7,727 nucleotides of DNA from Burkholderiales bacterium (GCA_025935595.1 JAICUZ010000115.1:1-7727); one strand, 5' to 3'; shown: positions 1-6,051, counted from the stretch's first letter. Numbers and translations are program-made. Notes: a model not told the origin generated them from the sequence alone.

Positions 1-1994
1 GGCGGAACGACCGTCGTCGTGTCGAGGTGGAAGATCACGGCAGGCCCCGGGATCGTCTCGTCGAGCGGCAACGCGTGCCGGTCGTAGAACCGCGTCGGTA
101 GCGCACGTAGCTCGCCGTCGACGCGGAAGTAGCTCTCGCTCTCACCGATGAGCGCCTCGTCGATGCGGCCGCCGGTGACCGGCAGGTCGGCGAGCGTCGG
201 CCGTCTGCCGATCGCCGTCACGCGTGCGTTCACGACTTCGATCGGATCGCCGTAGGCACTTCCATACTCGCGCTCGTGCAGGACGTGGAAATGGTCGAGC
301 GCTTCCTCGGAGAAAGCACCGTCGACCGTGACGCGTAGCTCGTAGCCCTGCCCGACGTAGCGGCAGTCGAGGCTCCGCACCACCTCGACATCCTCGTCGG
401 CGACCCCGTCGCGACGCAGCCAGCCGCGCAGCTCCTCCTCCAGCTGGTCGAGCTCCCGGTTCAACCGCTCGACGTCCACGCCTCCTTGCAGTTGGAACAC
501 GGTTCGCATCTGGTCGTACTTGAGGTCGCTCGTCAGCAGACCCCCGGCAGAGGTGATGCCGGGATGCGGCGGCACGAGCACCTCCGGGATCTCGAGCGAG
601 TCGGCAACCTCCGCCGCGTGCAGCGGGCCCGCGCCGCCGAAGGCGACGAGAGAGAACTCACGCGGGTCATAACCCTTCTCGATCGTCCGCGAGCGGATCG
701 CGCGGGCCATGTTCGAGTTCGCGATCGTCAGGATGCCGTCGGCCGTTTCCATCAGACCGAGGCCGAGTTGCATCGCGAGCTGCTGCACGACGTCGACCGC
801 TGCGTCGCGGTCGAGCTTCATCCGACCGCCGAGGAAGCGGTCCGGATGGAGGCGCCCGAGCACGAGGTGCGCGTCCGAGATCGTCGGGTCGCTGCCGCCG
901 TAGCCGTAGCAGGCCGGACCGGGCGTCGCGCCGGCGCTGCGCGGCCCGACGCGAAACGCTCCGCCTTCATCGACGTACGCGATCGAGCCGCCGCCGGCGC
1001 CGATCGCGTGGACGTCGAGCATCGGGACGAGGAGGGGATATCCACCGATCCACGTGTCGCGTGCGGATGCCTCGGTCACCCCTTCGTCGGTCACGATCCC
1101 GATGTCGGCCGACGTGCCGCCCATGTCGAAGGTGATCAGGCGCGTGCGCCCGGCGAGCGCACCGGCCCACTGGCCGCCGAGGATGCCGGCGGCGGGACCG
1201 GAGAGCAGCAGCGTGACGGGCCGTTCGGCAGCGGCCTGCACGCTCGCGACCCCGCCGCTCGACATCATCACGTGCAGGTCGCCCTGCACGCCTTCGTGGG
1301 CCAGGCCCGCGCCGAGCCGCTCGAGGTAGTTGCCGGTCTTCGGCCCCACGAAGGCGCTCATCGACGCGGTCGTGAACCGTTCGAACTCGCGGAACTGCGG
1401 GACGATGTCCGCGCTGGTGGTGACGAACGCCTCAGGCATCTCCTCGCGCACGATCTCGGCTGCGCGCCGCTCGTGAGCCGGGTTCAGGTACGAGAACAGG
1501 AAGCAGACGGCGATGGCCTCCACCCCTTCCTCGCGCAACTCGCGCGCCGCCGCGCGAACCTCGTCCTCGTCGAGCGGCGTGAGGATCTCGCCGGTCGGTG
1601 GGACGATGCGTTCCGTCACGACCTTGCGGTGACGGCGGCGAACGAACGGCTTCGCCTGCCACGGGATGTCCTGCATGACGGAGTAATGCAACGGCCGCTG
1701 GTGCCGGCCGATGTGCACGACGTCGCGGAACCCGCGGGTCGTGATCATCCCGGTGAGCGCACCGGAGTGCTCGAGCACCGCGTTCGTCGCCGCGGTCGTC
1801 CCGTGGAACACCCCGGTCACGTCGCGCGCAGCAAGCCCGGCCATCGCGCAGAGCTCGCCCAGGCCGTCGACCATCGCCCGCTCAGGCTCCGCCGGCGTCG
1901 AGGGAACCTTGTGGACGTGCACACCTCCGGACTGCGTGTCGTAGAGCATGAGGTCCGTGAACGTGCCGCCGATGTCAACTCCGACCACGTGCAT
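1..1994 (-). CDS. hyuA: ATP-dependent hydantoinase/oxoprolinase subunit A (HyuA family), 3' end outside window
   Basis: Seen: I read the minus-strand frame from ATG 1994 to the window edge and found 664 codons with no stop. The protein opens with MHVVGVDIGGTFTDL, the phosphate-binding start of the hydantoinase A / acetone carboxylase beta / oxoprolinase family. Further hallmarks are HGTTAATNAVLE near residue 62, DMGGTSADIG at 290-299 (second ATP-binding motif of the actin/ASKHA-like fold), GATPGPACYG near 355 and FGGAGPLHA near 450. The last visible residues, GPAVIFHLDTTTVVPP, match the usual C-terminal end, so only a short tail is missing. Known: family members open hydantoin or 5-oxoproline rings with ATP hydrolysis in the cytoplasm, usually with a HyuB partner. 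Inferred: with the adjacent carbamoylase it probably forms a hydantoin-to-amino-acid route, and hyuB likely follows beyond position 1. N-methylhydantoinase or 5-oxoprolinase activity is possible, and the exact substrate cannot be read from sequence. The start is fixed by an in-frame TGA two codons upstream. Confidence 0.93.
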   Translation of the reverse strand, partial: MHVVGVDIGGTFTDLMLYDTQSGGVHVHKVPSTPAEPERAMVDGLGELCAMAGLAARDVTGVFHGTTAATNAVLEHSGALTGMITTRGFRDVVHIGRHQRPLHYSVMQDIPWQAKPFVRRRHRKVVTERIVPPTGEILTPLDEDEVRAAARELREEGVEAIAVCFLFSYLNPAHERRAAEIVREEMPEAFVTTSADIVPQFREFERFTTASMSAFVGPKTGNYLERLGAGLAHEGVQGDLHVMMSSGGVASVQAAAERPVTLLLSGPAAGILGGQWAGALAGRTRLITFDMGGTSADIGIVTDEGVTEASARDTWIGGYPLLVPMLDVHAIGAGGGSIAYVDEGGAFRVGPRSAGATPGPACYGYGGSDPTISDAHLVLGRLHPDRFLGGRMKLDRDAAVDVVQQLAMQLGLGLMETADGILTIANSNMARAIRSRTIEKGYDPREFSLVAFGGAGPLHAAEVADSLEIPEVLVPPHPGITSAGGLLTSDLKYDQMRTVFQLQGGVDVERLNRELDQLEEELRGWLRRDGVADEDVEVVRSLDCRYVGQGYELRVTVDGAFSEEALDHFHVLHEREYGSAYGDPIEVVNARVTAIGRRPTLADLPVTGGRIDEALIGESESYFRVDGELRALPTRFYDRHALPLDETIPGPAVIFHLDTTTVVP

Positions 1995-1997
1995 GCG

Positions 1998-3245
1998 TCA
2001 CCCACCCGTCCGTAGGAGGTCTCGAAGCGCCGCGGCGAGCACTCGCGTTCCCAGCTCGAGCTGGTCGGGAGAGGTGTACTCCTCGGGCGAGTGGCTGATG
2101 CCGCCGCGGCTCGGTACGAAGATCATCCCGGTCGGCACGTGCCTGCCGACCAGCATCGCGTCGTGGCCCGCGCCGCTCGGCATGCGGCGCCAGCGTGCGC
2201 CCTCCGCCACGGCGGCGCGCTCGACGGTGTCGACCATGGTCGCATCGAGCTCGAGCGGATCCAGTGAGAACGTCCTCTCGAGCCCGTAGTCGAGCTGCTC
2301 GTCGTGCGCGATCCTCGCGACCGTTGACTCGACGACGCGGTCGAGCTCCTCGACGGCGTCGGGTGTGGCGGCGCGGACGTCGATCGTGAAGTCCGCGACG
2401 CCGGGGATGACGTTCGCGCCGCCCGGCTCGACGGCGATCTTGCCGACGTTCGCGGTCACGTCGGGTCGCGACCGGGCGAACTCGCGTAGCTCGAGCACGA
2501 CGCGCGCCGCACCGGCGAGGGCATCGCGCCGCAGACGCGTCGGTGTCGTGCCTGCGTGATTCGCCTGCCCGTAGAGGTGCACGCGATAGCCGCGGAGCCC
2601 GACGATCGAGGTGACGACGCCGATGTCGAGCCCTTCCGACTCGAGGAGCGGCCCCTGCTCGATGTGCATCTCGAGGAAGGCCGCGAGCTGATCCGTGCTT
2701 TGCGCGTCGCCCGCCCTCTCGACGTCGCGACCGACACCGGCCATCGCTGAACGAAGCGTGGTGCCCTCGGCATCTGCGCGGTCGGCGAAGTCCGCGAGTG
2801 GGCCGCCGGTGAACGCCTGGCTTCCGAAGAGCGCGGTGTTGAAGCGCGTGCCCTCTTCGTCCATGAAGGCGATCACCCACAACGGCCGGGACGGCGTGAA
2901 ACCCTCCGCGTGCAGCAGCGCGATCGCGTGCAGTGCCCCGACGACGCCGAACGCACCGTCCAGCCGTCCGCCCGACGGAACCGTGTCGAGGTGCGAGCCG
3001 GTTCCGATCGCCTTGCCGGTGCCGACGTTCCACCGGCCGACGAGGTTCCCCGCCGGGTCGACCTCGACGTCGAGGCCGAGCTCGCGCATCCGCTCGCCGA
3101 TCCAGTCGTACGCGCGGAAGAGCTCGTTCGACCACGCAACCCTCGTTGTGCCGCCGCGCGGGCTCTGCCCGATCGTGGCGAGCTCTTCGAGCGTTTCCGT
3201 CACCGAACCGGCGAGCGGTGCCCCGCGCTGGTGGTCTACAAGCAT
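1998..3245 (-). CDS. hyuC: N-carbamoyl-L-amino-acid hydrolase / M20-family amidase (HyuC/AllC-like)
   Basis: A 415-residue protein of normal length for the bacterial beta-ureidopropionase / L-carbamoylase / allantoate amidohydrolase group of dinuclear-metal M20 hydrolases. Visible motifs are GSHLDTVPSGGRLDGAFG (83-100), MDEEGTRF (128-135), EMHIEQGP (192-199), GQANHAGTTP (226-235), GGANVIPG (275-282) and SRGGISHSPEEYTS (379-392). By family comparison the metal ligands are H85, D96, E131, H194 and H385, the general base is E130, and Q197, H230, N278 and R291 bind substrate; all are intact. Known: it hydrolyses N-carbamoyl amino acids to amino acid, CO2 and ammonia. Allantoate amidohydrolases look alike, but the hyuA neighbour favours a carbamoylase. 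The ATG at 3245 has a purine-rich site (complement of 3253-3259, GAGGCGG) seven bases upstream; a GTG at codon 15 is a possible alternative. The stop lies 3 bp before hyuA, so the two are surely co-transcribed. Confidence 0.93.
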   Translation of the reverse strand: MLVDHQRGAPLAGSVTETLEELATIGQSPRGGTTRVAWSNELFRAYDWIGERMRELGLDVEVDPAGNLVGRWNVGTGKAIGTGSHLDTVPSGGRLDGAFGVVGALHAIALLHAEGFTPSRPLWVIAFMDEEGTRFNTALFGSQAFTGGPLADFADRADAEGTTLRSAMAGVGRDVERAGDAQSTDQLAAFLEMHIEQGPLLESEGLDIGVVTSIVGLRGYRVHLYGQANHAGTTPTRLRRDALAGAARVVLELREFARSRPDVTANVGKIAVEPGGANVIPGVADFTIDVRAATPDAVEELDRVVESTVARIAHDEQLDYGLERTFSLDPLELDATMVDTVERAAVAEGARWRRMPSGAGHDAMLVGRHVPTGMIFVPSRGGISHSPEEYTSPDQLELGTRVLAAALRDLLRTGG

Positions 3246-3359
3246 CCGTAGACCGCCTCGCTCAGCGCGTGAACGCCGCGTGCAGGGCTCAGCCAGGAGG
3301 GCGTCGCACGCCTACTGGACTGACTCTGCGTACCAAACAAGTCTGCGACACTAGACAAC
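3246..3359. promoter_or_regulatory. Divergent hyuC / gntR promoter region with candidate operator
   Basis: This 114-bp gap separates the divergent hyuC and gntR starts and must hold both promoters. The AT-richest part, about 3331-3360, contains an inverted repeat GTCT (3341-3344) / AGAC (3353-3356) with an 8-bp spacer. It extends outward imperfectly to CAAG at 3338-3341 and CTTG at 3359-3362. CTGCG also occurs twice, 17 bases apart (3326 and 3343). GntR/HutC proteins generally bind GT-N-AC type palindromes, and CACTAGAC at 3349-3356 partly resembles that type. A GACACT at 3347-3352, seven bases before TTG 3360, could be a -10 element for a leaderless gntR transcript. No convincing -35 was found on either strand. 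Confidence 0.4.
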
Positions 3360-4178
3360 TTGGGCGGCGGTTGCAACAGTGCGCCTAGCGTGACCGCGCC
3401 CTCGGTGTCCAGGTTCCAGCCAGCGAACGTCGTCGACCGGACGGCACCCCTCCCCGTCTACTTCCAGATCGCCGGCGACATCCGTCGGCGGCTCGACAGT
3501 GGCGAGTGGAGCGCCGGTCATCGCATCGCGGCGGAGCTCGAGCTCGCGCGCGAGTACGAGGTCAGCCGCATGACGATTCGCCAGGCGCTGGCGGAGCTCG
3601 TCAAGGACGACCTACTCGAGCGCCGGCGCGGCAGCGGCACCTATGTTCGCCAGCAGCGGCGGCCCCTCGTGTACGACCTGAGCCTGACGGTGGGCGCTCT
3701 CGCGAGCCGCTGGCAGGAGGCCGACTTCGACAACCGCGCGGAGGTGGTCGAAGCGACGATCGTCGAGCCGCCGGACGACCTGCGGCATCGCTTGCAGCTG
3801 CCACGGTCGGGCGAGGCGCTGTACCTGATGCGCCGCGTTTTCATCAATGGGCTGCCGACAGTTCTCTATCGCTCGTGGTTCGACGTGCGGCTCGTCCCGG
3901 GCCTCGAGCGCTCGCCGCGCCTCAAGGGATCGCTCTCTCGTGCGCTGGCGGAGGAATACCAACTCTCGCCGGCGAGGGCGGAGACCGAGCTCGAAGTCGT
4001 CCGGCCGACGCGGGAGGAGACGCACTTGCTCCAGGCGGCGAGCGATGTCCCGATCGCGATGGTCACGTCGACGACCTATCTGAAGGACGGGCGGCCGCTC
4101 GAGCATGCGCAGCTCGCCTGGCTCGGAGACCGCGTGCGCTTCCACATCACCGCGTACCCCGGCGCGGCACCGAGCTAG
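3360..4178 (+). CDS. GntR-family transcriptional regulator, HutC subfamily (UTRA effector domain)
   Basis: 272 residues from TTG 3360. Residues about 31-97 are a GntR winged helix-turn-helix: PLPVYFQIAGDIRRRL, then AELELAREYEVSRMTIRQAL (recognition helix at SRMTIRQAL) and the wing GSGTYVR. Residues about 117-265 form a UTRA ligand domain, with GEALYLMRRVFINGLP, a long helical SLSRALAEEY segment and the closing TYLKDGRPLEHAQLAWLGDRVRFH typical of the HutC branch. Known: these are dimeric repressors released by small metabolites. Inferred: its divergent position makes it the likely local regulator of hyuC-hyuA, with a hydantoin, carbamoyl amino acid or amino acid as effector. The start is uncertain: GTG at 3390 and GTG at 3405 are in frame, none of the three has a clear Shine-Dalgarno, and residues 1-30 are not conserved domain. 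The gene faces the next gene tail to tail. Confidence 0.92.
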   Translation: MGGGCNSAPSVTAPSVSRFQPANVVDRTAPLPVYFQIAGDIRRRLDSGEWSAGHRIAAELELAREYEVSRMTIRQALAELVKDDLLERRRGSGTYVRQQRRPLVYDLSLTVGALASRWQEADFDNRAEVVEATIVEPPDDLRHRLQLPRSGEALYLMRRVFINGLPTVLYRSWFDVRLVPGLERSPRLKGSLSRALAEEYQLSPARAETELEVVRPTREETHLLQAASDVPIAMVTSTTYLKDGRPLEHAQLAWLGDRVRFHITAYPGAAPS

Positions 4179-4198
4179 CGCGTCAGGTTGTCGAGCTA

Positions 4199-4214
4199 CG
4201 GTCTTTCGAGACTG
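4199..4214. terminator. Short TTCG-loop hairpin in convergent gap (possible bidirectional terminator)
   Basis: The 36-bp gap between the regulator stop and the 105-residue gene stop contains CGGTCT-TTCG-AGACTG, a 6-bp stem (one G-T pair) closed by a TTCG tetraloop. On the plus strand UUCG loops are unusually stable. There is no T-run on either side, so intrinsic termination is only tentative. The position between two converging genes is what supports the call. Confidence 0.4.
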
Positions 4215-4532
4215 CTAGTGCGCAAGGAGACCCTCGCGCACCTTGGCGGCGAGGCCCTTGGCGATGCGTCCGCGCTCCCCCCATGAGCCGTACTCGCCCT
4301 TCTGGGCGTTTTGACCGCTGAGAACGAGCCTCGAGGATGCCTCGCCGAGCGCTTCGGCGGTCACCGTCATGTCCTGGCCCGCGTTCGAGAAGATCGACGG
4401 GCCGGTGTTGAACGTGAAGGACGCGTCTTCGCTCTCGAGGACGGAGAACCCGAGCAGGTTGACGGCGCCGAGCGTCTCCTGGAAGACCTGGTCGGGCGAT
4501 GCGTCGAACTCGAACTCGTAGATCTTCGGCAC
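4215..4532 (-). CDS. Conserved-looking small protein of unknown function, 105 aa
   Basis: I do not recognise the family. The protein (from GTG 4532) begins VPKIYEFEFDASPDQVFQET and continues with a hydrophobic NLLGFSVLE segment, a strand-rich middle (ASFTFNTG, QDMTVTAEAL, SRLVLSG) and a basic C-terminal helix (WGERGRIAKGLAAKVREGL). The alternation, with DASPDQVFQ near the start and a final amphipathic helix, is reminiscent of small SRPBCC/START-like or other alpha/beta sandwich proteins, but that is only an impression. No signal peptide or membrane span is visible, so it is probably cytoplasmic. The GTG is preceded by GGGAG (complement of 4542-4546) nine bases upstream. The frame stays open to 4706, but that extension is Arg/Pro/Ser-rich, lacks protein-like pattern and would overlap the mreB start, so I exclude it. 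It is divergent from mreB, and a functional link is only positional. Confidence 0.75.
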   Translation of the reverse strand: MPKIYEFEFDASPDQVFQETLGAVNLLGFSVLESEDASFTFNTGPSIFSNAGQDMTVTAEALGEASSRLVLSGQNAQKGEYGSWGERGRIAKGLAAKVREGLLAH

Positions 4533-4626
4533 GGGTTGCGGCTCCCGGGTCGAGGGGTCGGTTCGACAAGTGTCGGCGTGACTGGTGTCCTGCTCGACCC
4601 GCATTCGAGGGACGCTACGGTGCAGC
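4533..4626. promoter_or_regulatory. Divergent promoter region with 12-bp palindrome and candidate leaderless mreB promoter
   Basis: This 94-bp gap serves the small minus-strand gene and mreB. A perfect inverted repeat CGACA-AG-TGTCG lies at 4564-4575, near the middle, as expected for a shared operator. For mreB, TCGACC (4594-4599), a 16-bp spacer and TACGGT (4616-4621) form a weak sigma-70-like promoter. Its -10 ends five bases before GTG 4627, which would give a leaderless or nearly leaderless transcript. The distant GAGGGA at 4607-4612 is too far from 4627 to be a normal ribosome binding site. No strong promoter was found for the minus-strand gene. Confidence 0.4.
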
Positions 4627-5688
4627 GTGGGTTTGGGGGGCCGCGCCAGATTCCGTCGGTTCGGGCCGGAGCGGCAGCTCGCGGTCGATCTCGGCACGGC
4701 GAACACGGTCGTCTACCAGCGCGGCCGCGGCGTCGTGACGTTCGAGCCGTCGGTCGTCGCGATCGACGAGCGGTCCGGCGAGGTCTACGCGGTCGGCGCG
4801 GAGGCGCGGCGGATGATCGGTCGCACGCCGGCGCACATCAAGGCGACGCGGCCGCTGCGCCACGGCGTGATCGCCGACTTCGACACCACCGAGCAGATGC
4901 TGCGGTACTTCATCCGCACGGCCTTCCACCGTTTCGGATCGGGCGCCGAGGTGATGGTGTGCATCCCGAGCGGCGTGACGCAGGTCGAGCGCACCGCGGT
5001 CGAGGAAGCGACGCTCGGTGCGGGTGCGTCGCGGGCGTACCTGATCGAGGAGCCGCTCGCCGCTGCGATCGGCGCCGACCTGCCGGTCGCCGACTCGATC
5101 GGCTCGCTGGTCGTCGACGTCGGCGGCGGAACGTCGGAGATGGCGGTGACCGCGCTCGGCGGCATGGTCGTGTCGGAGTCGGTGCGCACCGGCGGGTACG
5201 ACCTCGACGAGGCGATCGTCAAGTTGCTGCAGGACACGCAGCGACTGCTGATCGGACAGGAACAGGCGGAGGCGATCAAGCTCGAGATCGGCGCAGCATT
5301 CCCCGGCATCGTCGACGACCTCGAGACGCAGGTGGCGGGACGCGACCTGCGGACGGGGTTGCTGCGCCGCACGAGCGTCGACGCGGACGCGGTGCGCGCC
5401 GCGCTCCAAGGACCGCTGACCACGATCCTCGACGGCCTCGAGTCGGTGCTGGAACGCACGCCGCCGGAGCTCGCCGCAGACATCGCGGACCGCGGCGTGA
5501 TGCTCGTCGGAGGCGGCGCGCTGCTGCGCGGCTTCGACCGGCTGATCCGGCAGCGCACGGGCCTCGCGGTGACGATCGCCGAGGAGCCGCTGATCACGGT
5601 TGCGCGCGGGGCGGGGCTCGCACTAGAGAACTTCGACGGGCTGTCGTCCAAGCGTCGCCGAAAGCTTCGCAGTAGCTGGCGACGCTGA
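4627..5688 (+). CDS. mreB: MreB-family bacterial actin homologue (rod-shape determining protein)
   Basis: About 353 residues from GTG 4627, close to the usual 335-350. Actin-fold motifs in order: phosphate-1 loop DLGTANTVVY (21-30) followed by RGRGVVTFEPSVVAI, connecting motif CIPSGVTQVERTAVEEA (112-128), IEEPLAAAIGADLP, phosphate-2 loop VVDVGGGTSEMAV (162-174), LGGMVVSESVRTGGYDLDEAI, LLIGQEQAEAIKLEIG, GRDLRTGLL, and adenosine motif GVMLVGGGALLRGFDRL (290-306). All nucleotide-binding motifs are intact, so it should polymerise with ATP at the inner membrane face and guide the cell-wall elongation machinery. The C-terminus is strikingly basic (SSKRRRKLRSSWRR). No mreC, mreD or rodA follows, so it may be the only copy or a paralogue. 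GTG 4585 and TTG 4633 are other in-frame starts. I chose 4627 because it gives family-like length and sits just after a possible -10 element. Confidence 0.93.
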   Translation: MGLGGRARFRRFGPERQLAVDLGTANTVVYQRGRGVVTFEPSVVAIDERSGEVYAVGAEARRMIGRTPAHIKATRPLRHGVIADFDTTEQMLRYFIRTAFHRFGSGAEVMVCIPSGVTQVERTAVEEATLGAGASRAYLIEEPLAAAIGADLPVADSIGSLVVDVGGGTSEMAVTALGGMVVSESVRTGGYDLDEAIVKLLQDTQRLLIGQEQAEAIKLEIGAAFPGIVDDLETQVAGRDLRTGLLRRTSVDADAVRAALQGPLTTILDGLESVLERTPPELAADIADRGVMLVGGGALLRGFDRLIRQRTGLAVTIAEEPLITVARGAGLALENFDGLSSKRRRKLRSSWRR

Positions 5689-5704
5689 CCCCGCGCGATT
5701 CCCG

Positions 5705-5739
5705 CGGATGAGGGATGGCTGACACATCCATTTCGTCCG
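5705..5739 (+). other. Potential RNA hairpin downstream of mreB
   Basis: CGGATG (5705-5710) can pair with CGTCCG (5734-5739, one G-U), and after a small internal loop GGATG (5713-5717) pairs with CATCC (5725-5729) around a 7-base loop: 11 base pairs in all. It lies 17 bases after the mreB stop. No T-run follows, so it could be a factor-assisted terminator, a transcript-end stabiliser or part of the leader of the next gene. Confidence 0.35.
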
Positions 5740-5751
5740 TTGATGTGGAGT

Positions 5752-5787
5752 GGCGCCGTAGCGAGCTGTGGCAGCGTGCTCGGCGCC
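5752..5787 (+). other. Potential RNA hairpin in leader of the 79-residue gene
   Basis: GGCGCC (5752-5757) pairs with GGCGCC (5782-5787). After a 5-base bulge GAGC (5763-5766) pairs with GCTC (5778-5781). An alternative inner CTG-TGG-CAG (5766-5774) could also form. The structure ends 10 bases before the ribosome binding site of the downstream gene. It does not match any riboswitch family I can recall. Self-complementary GGCGCC words are common in high-GC DNA, so chance is a real possibility. Confidence 0.35.
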
Positions 5788-5797
5788 GGGAAACTGC

Positions 5798-5805
5798 GGA
5801 AGGAG
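5798..5805 (+). promoter_or_regulatory. Strong ribosome binding site deciding GTG 5812
   Basis: GGAAGGAG is a near-perfect Shine-Dalgarno six bases before GTG 5812, the best in the window. It rules against the longer in-frame start at 5740, whose extra 24 codons run through the hairpin region and look non-coding. Confidence 0.75.
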
Positions 5806-5811
5806 CGAAAC

Positions 5812-6051
5812 GTGATCGGGATCGACCGTTGTCCCACGCTCGAATGGCTCGTCGGCACCGGCTGGCACCTCGAGCTCGCCGGTTCCTCGAACGAACTCGT
5901 CGGACGCGCGCACAAGGACGTCGACGGCAGGGTTCTCGAGGTCAGCGCGCACGCATCGACTCTCGACGAGCTGACCTGGAAGCTTCTCGCTCGCGCGGCC
6001 GAAGAACTAGAGGCGCTCGACGGCCGTCAGGCCGCTGAGGTCGCCGCCTGA
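5812..6051 (+). CDS. Small acidic protein of unknown function, 79 aa
   Basis: Unrecognised. From GTG 5812 the protein begins VIGIDRCPTLEWLVGTGWHL. It has an N-terminal mixed region (LEWLVGTGWHLELAGSSNELV), a short charged turn (AHKDVDGRVLEVSAH) and a C-terminal amphipathic helix, about residues 50-70 (TLDELTWKLLARAAEELEAL), followed by an Ala-rich tail. There is one Cys, no signal peptide, no membrane span and no zinc-binding pattern. Codon use shows the strong third-position G/C of its neighbours, and together with the excellent Shine-Dalgarno this makes it a real gene. It follows mreB by 123 bp on the same strand, so co-transcription is possible unless the hairpins in between terminate. Its last 45 bases overlap the 3' end of the converging membrane-protein gene. 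Confidence 0.75.
   Translation: MIGIDRCPTLEWLVGTGWHLELAGSSNELVGRAHKDVDGRVLEVSAHASTLDELTWKLLARAAEELEALDGRQAAEVAA

Noticed and set aside
486..2015. Plus-strand open frame of 509 codons antisense to hyuA
   Set aside because: It is Arg/Asp/His/Glu-rich without domain pattern, and the opposite strand has clear HyuA motifs throughout. Long antisense frames are expected in high-GC DNA.
1975..3135. Second minus-strand frame of 386 codons overlapping hyuC
   Set aside because: Very Arg-rich translation with no motifs; it is the alternative frame of the carbamoylase gene, which has all catalytic residues in its own frame.
3346..3352. CGACACT shared between the gntR upstream region and the mreB palindrome (reverse strand, 4569-4575)
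   Set aside because: A 7-base match between two points in 7.7 kb is expected by chance, and the flanking bases do not extend it convincingly.
2695..3354. Plus-strand open frame of 219 codons antisense to hyuC and across the divergent promoter
   Set aside because: Ser/Pro/Arg-rich low-complexity translation, no ribosome binding site and no conserved pattern.
3506..4321. Plus-strand alternative frame inside the GntR gene
   Set aside because: Out-of-frame, Arg/Gly/Ala-rich translation; the GntR frame is supported by two recognisable domains.
4533..4706. N-terminal extension of the 105-residue protein to ATG 4706 or ATG 4604
   Set aside because: The added residues are Arg/Pro/Ser-rich and would overlap the divergent mreB coding region; GTG 4532 has a Shine-Dalgarno and begins the protein-like pattern.
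4311..5675. Plus-strand 454-codon frame overlapping the small gene and mreB
   Set aside because: Its translation across mreB is almost pure Arg/Gly/Ala/Asp, while the mreB frame carries every actin motif.
5689..5811. Known riboswitch ahead of the 79-residue gene
   Set aside because: I looked for cobalamin, c-di-AMP, c-di-GMP and glycine-type core motifs and saw none. Only generic hairpins are supported.
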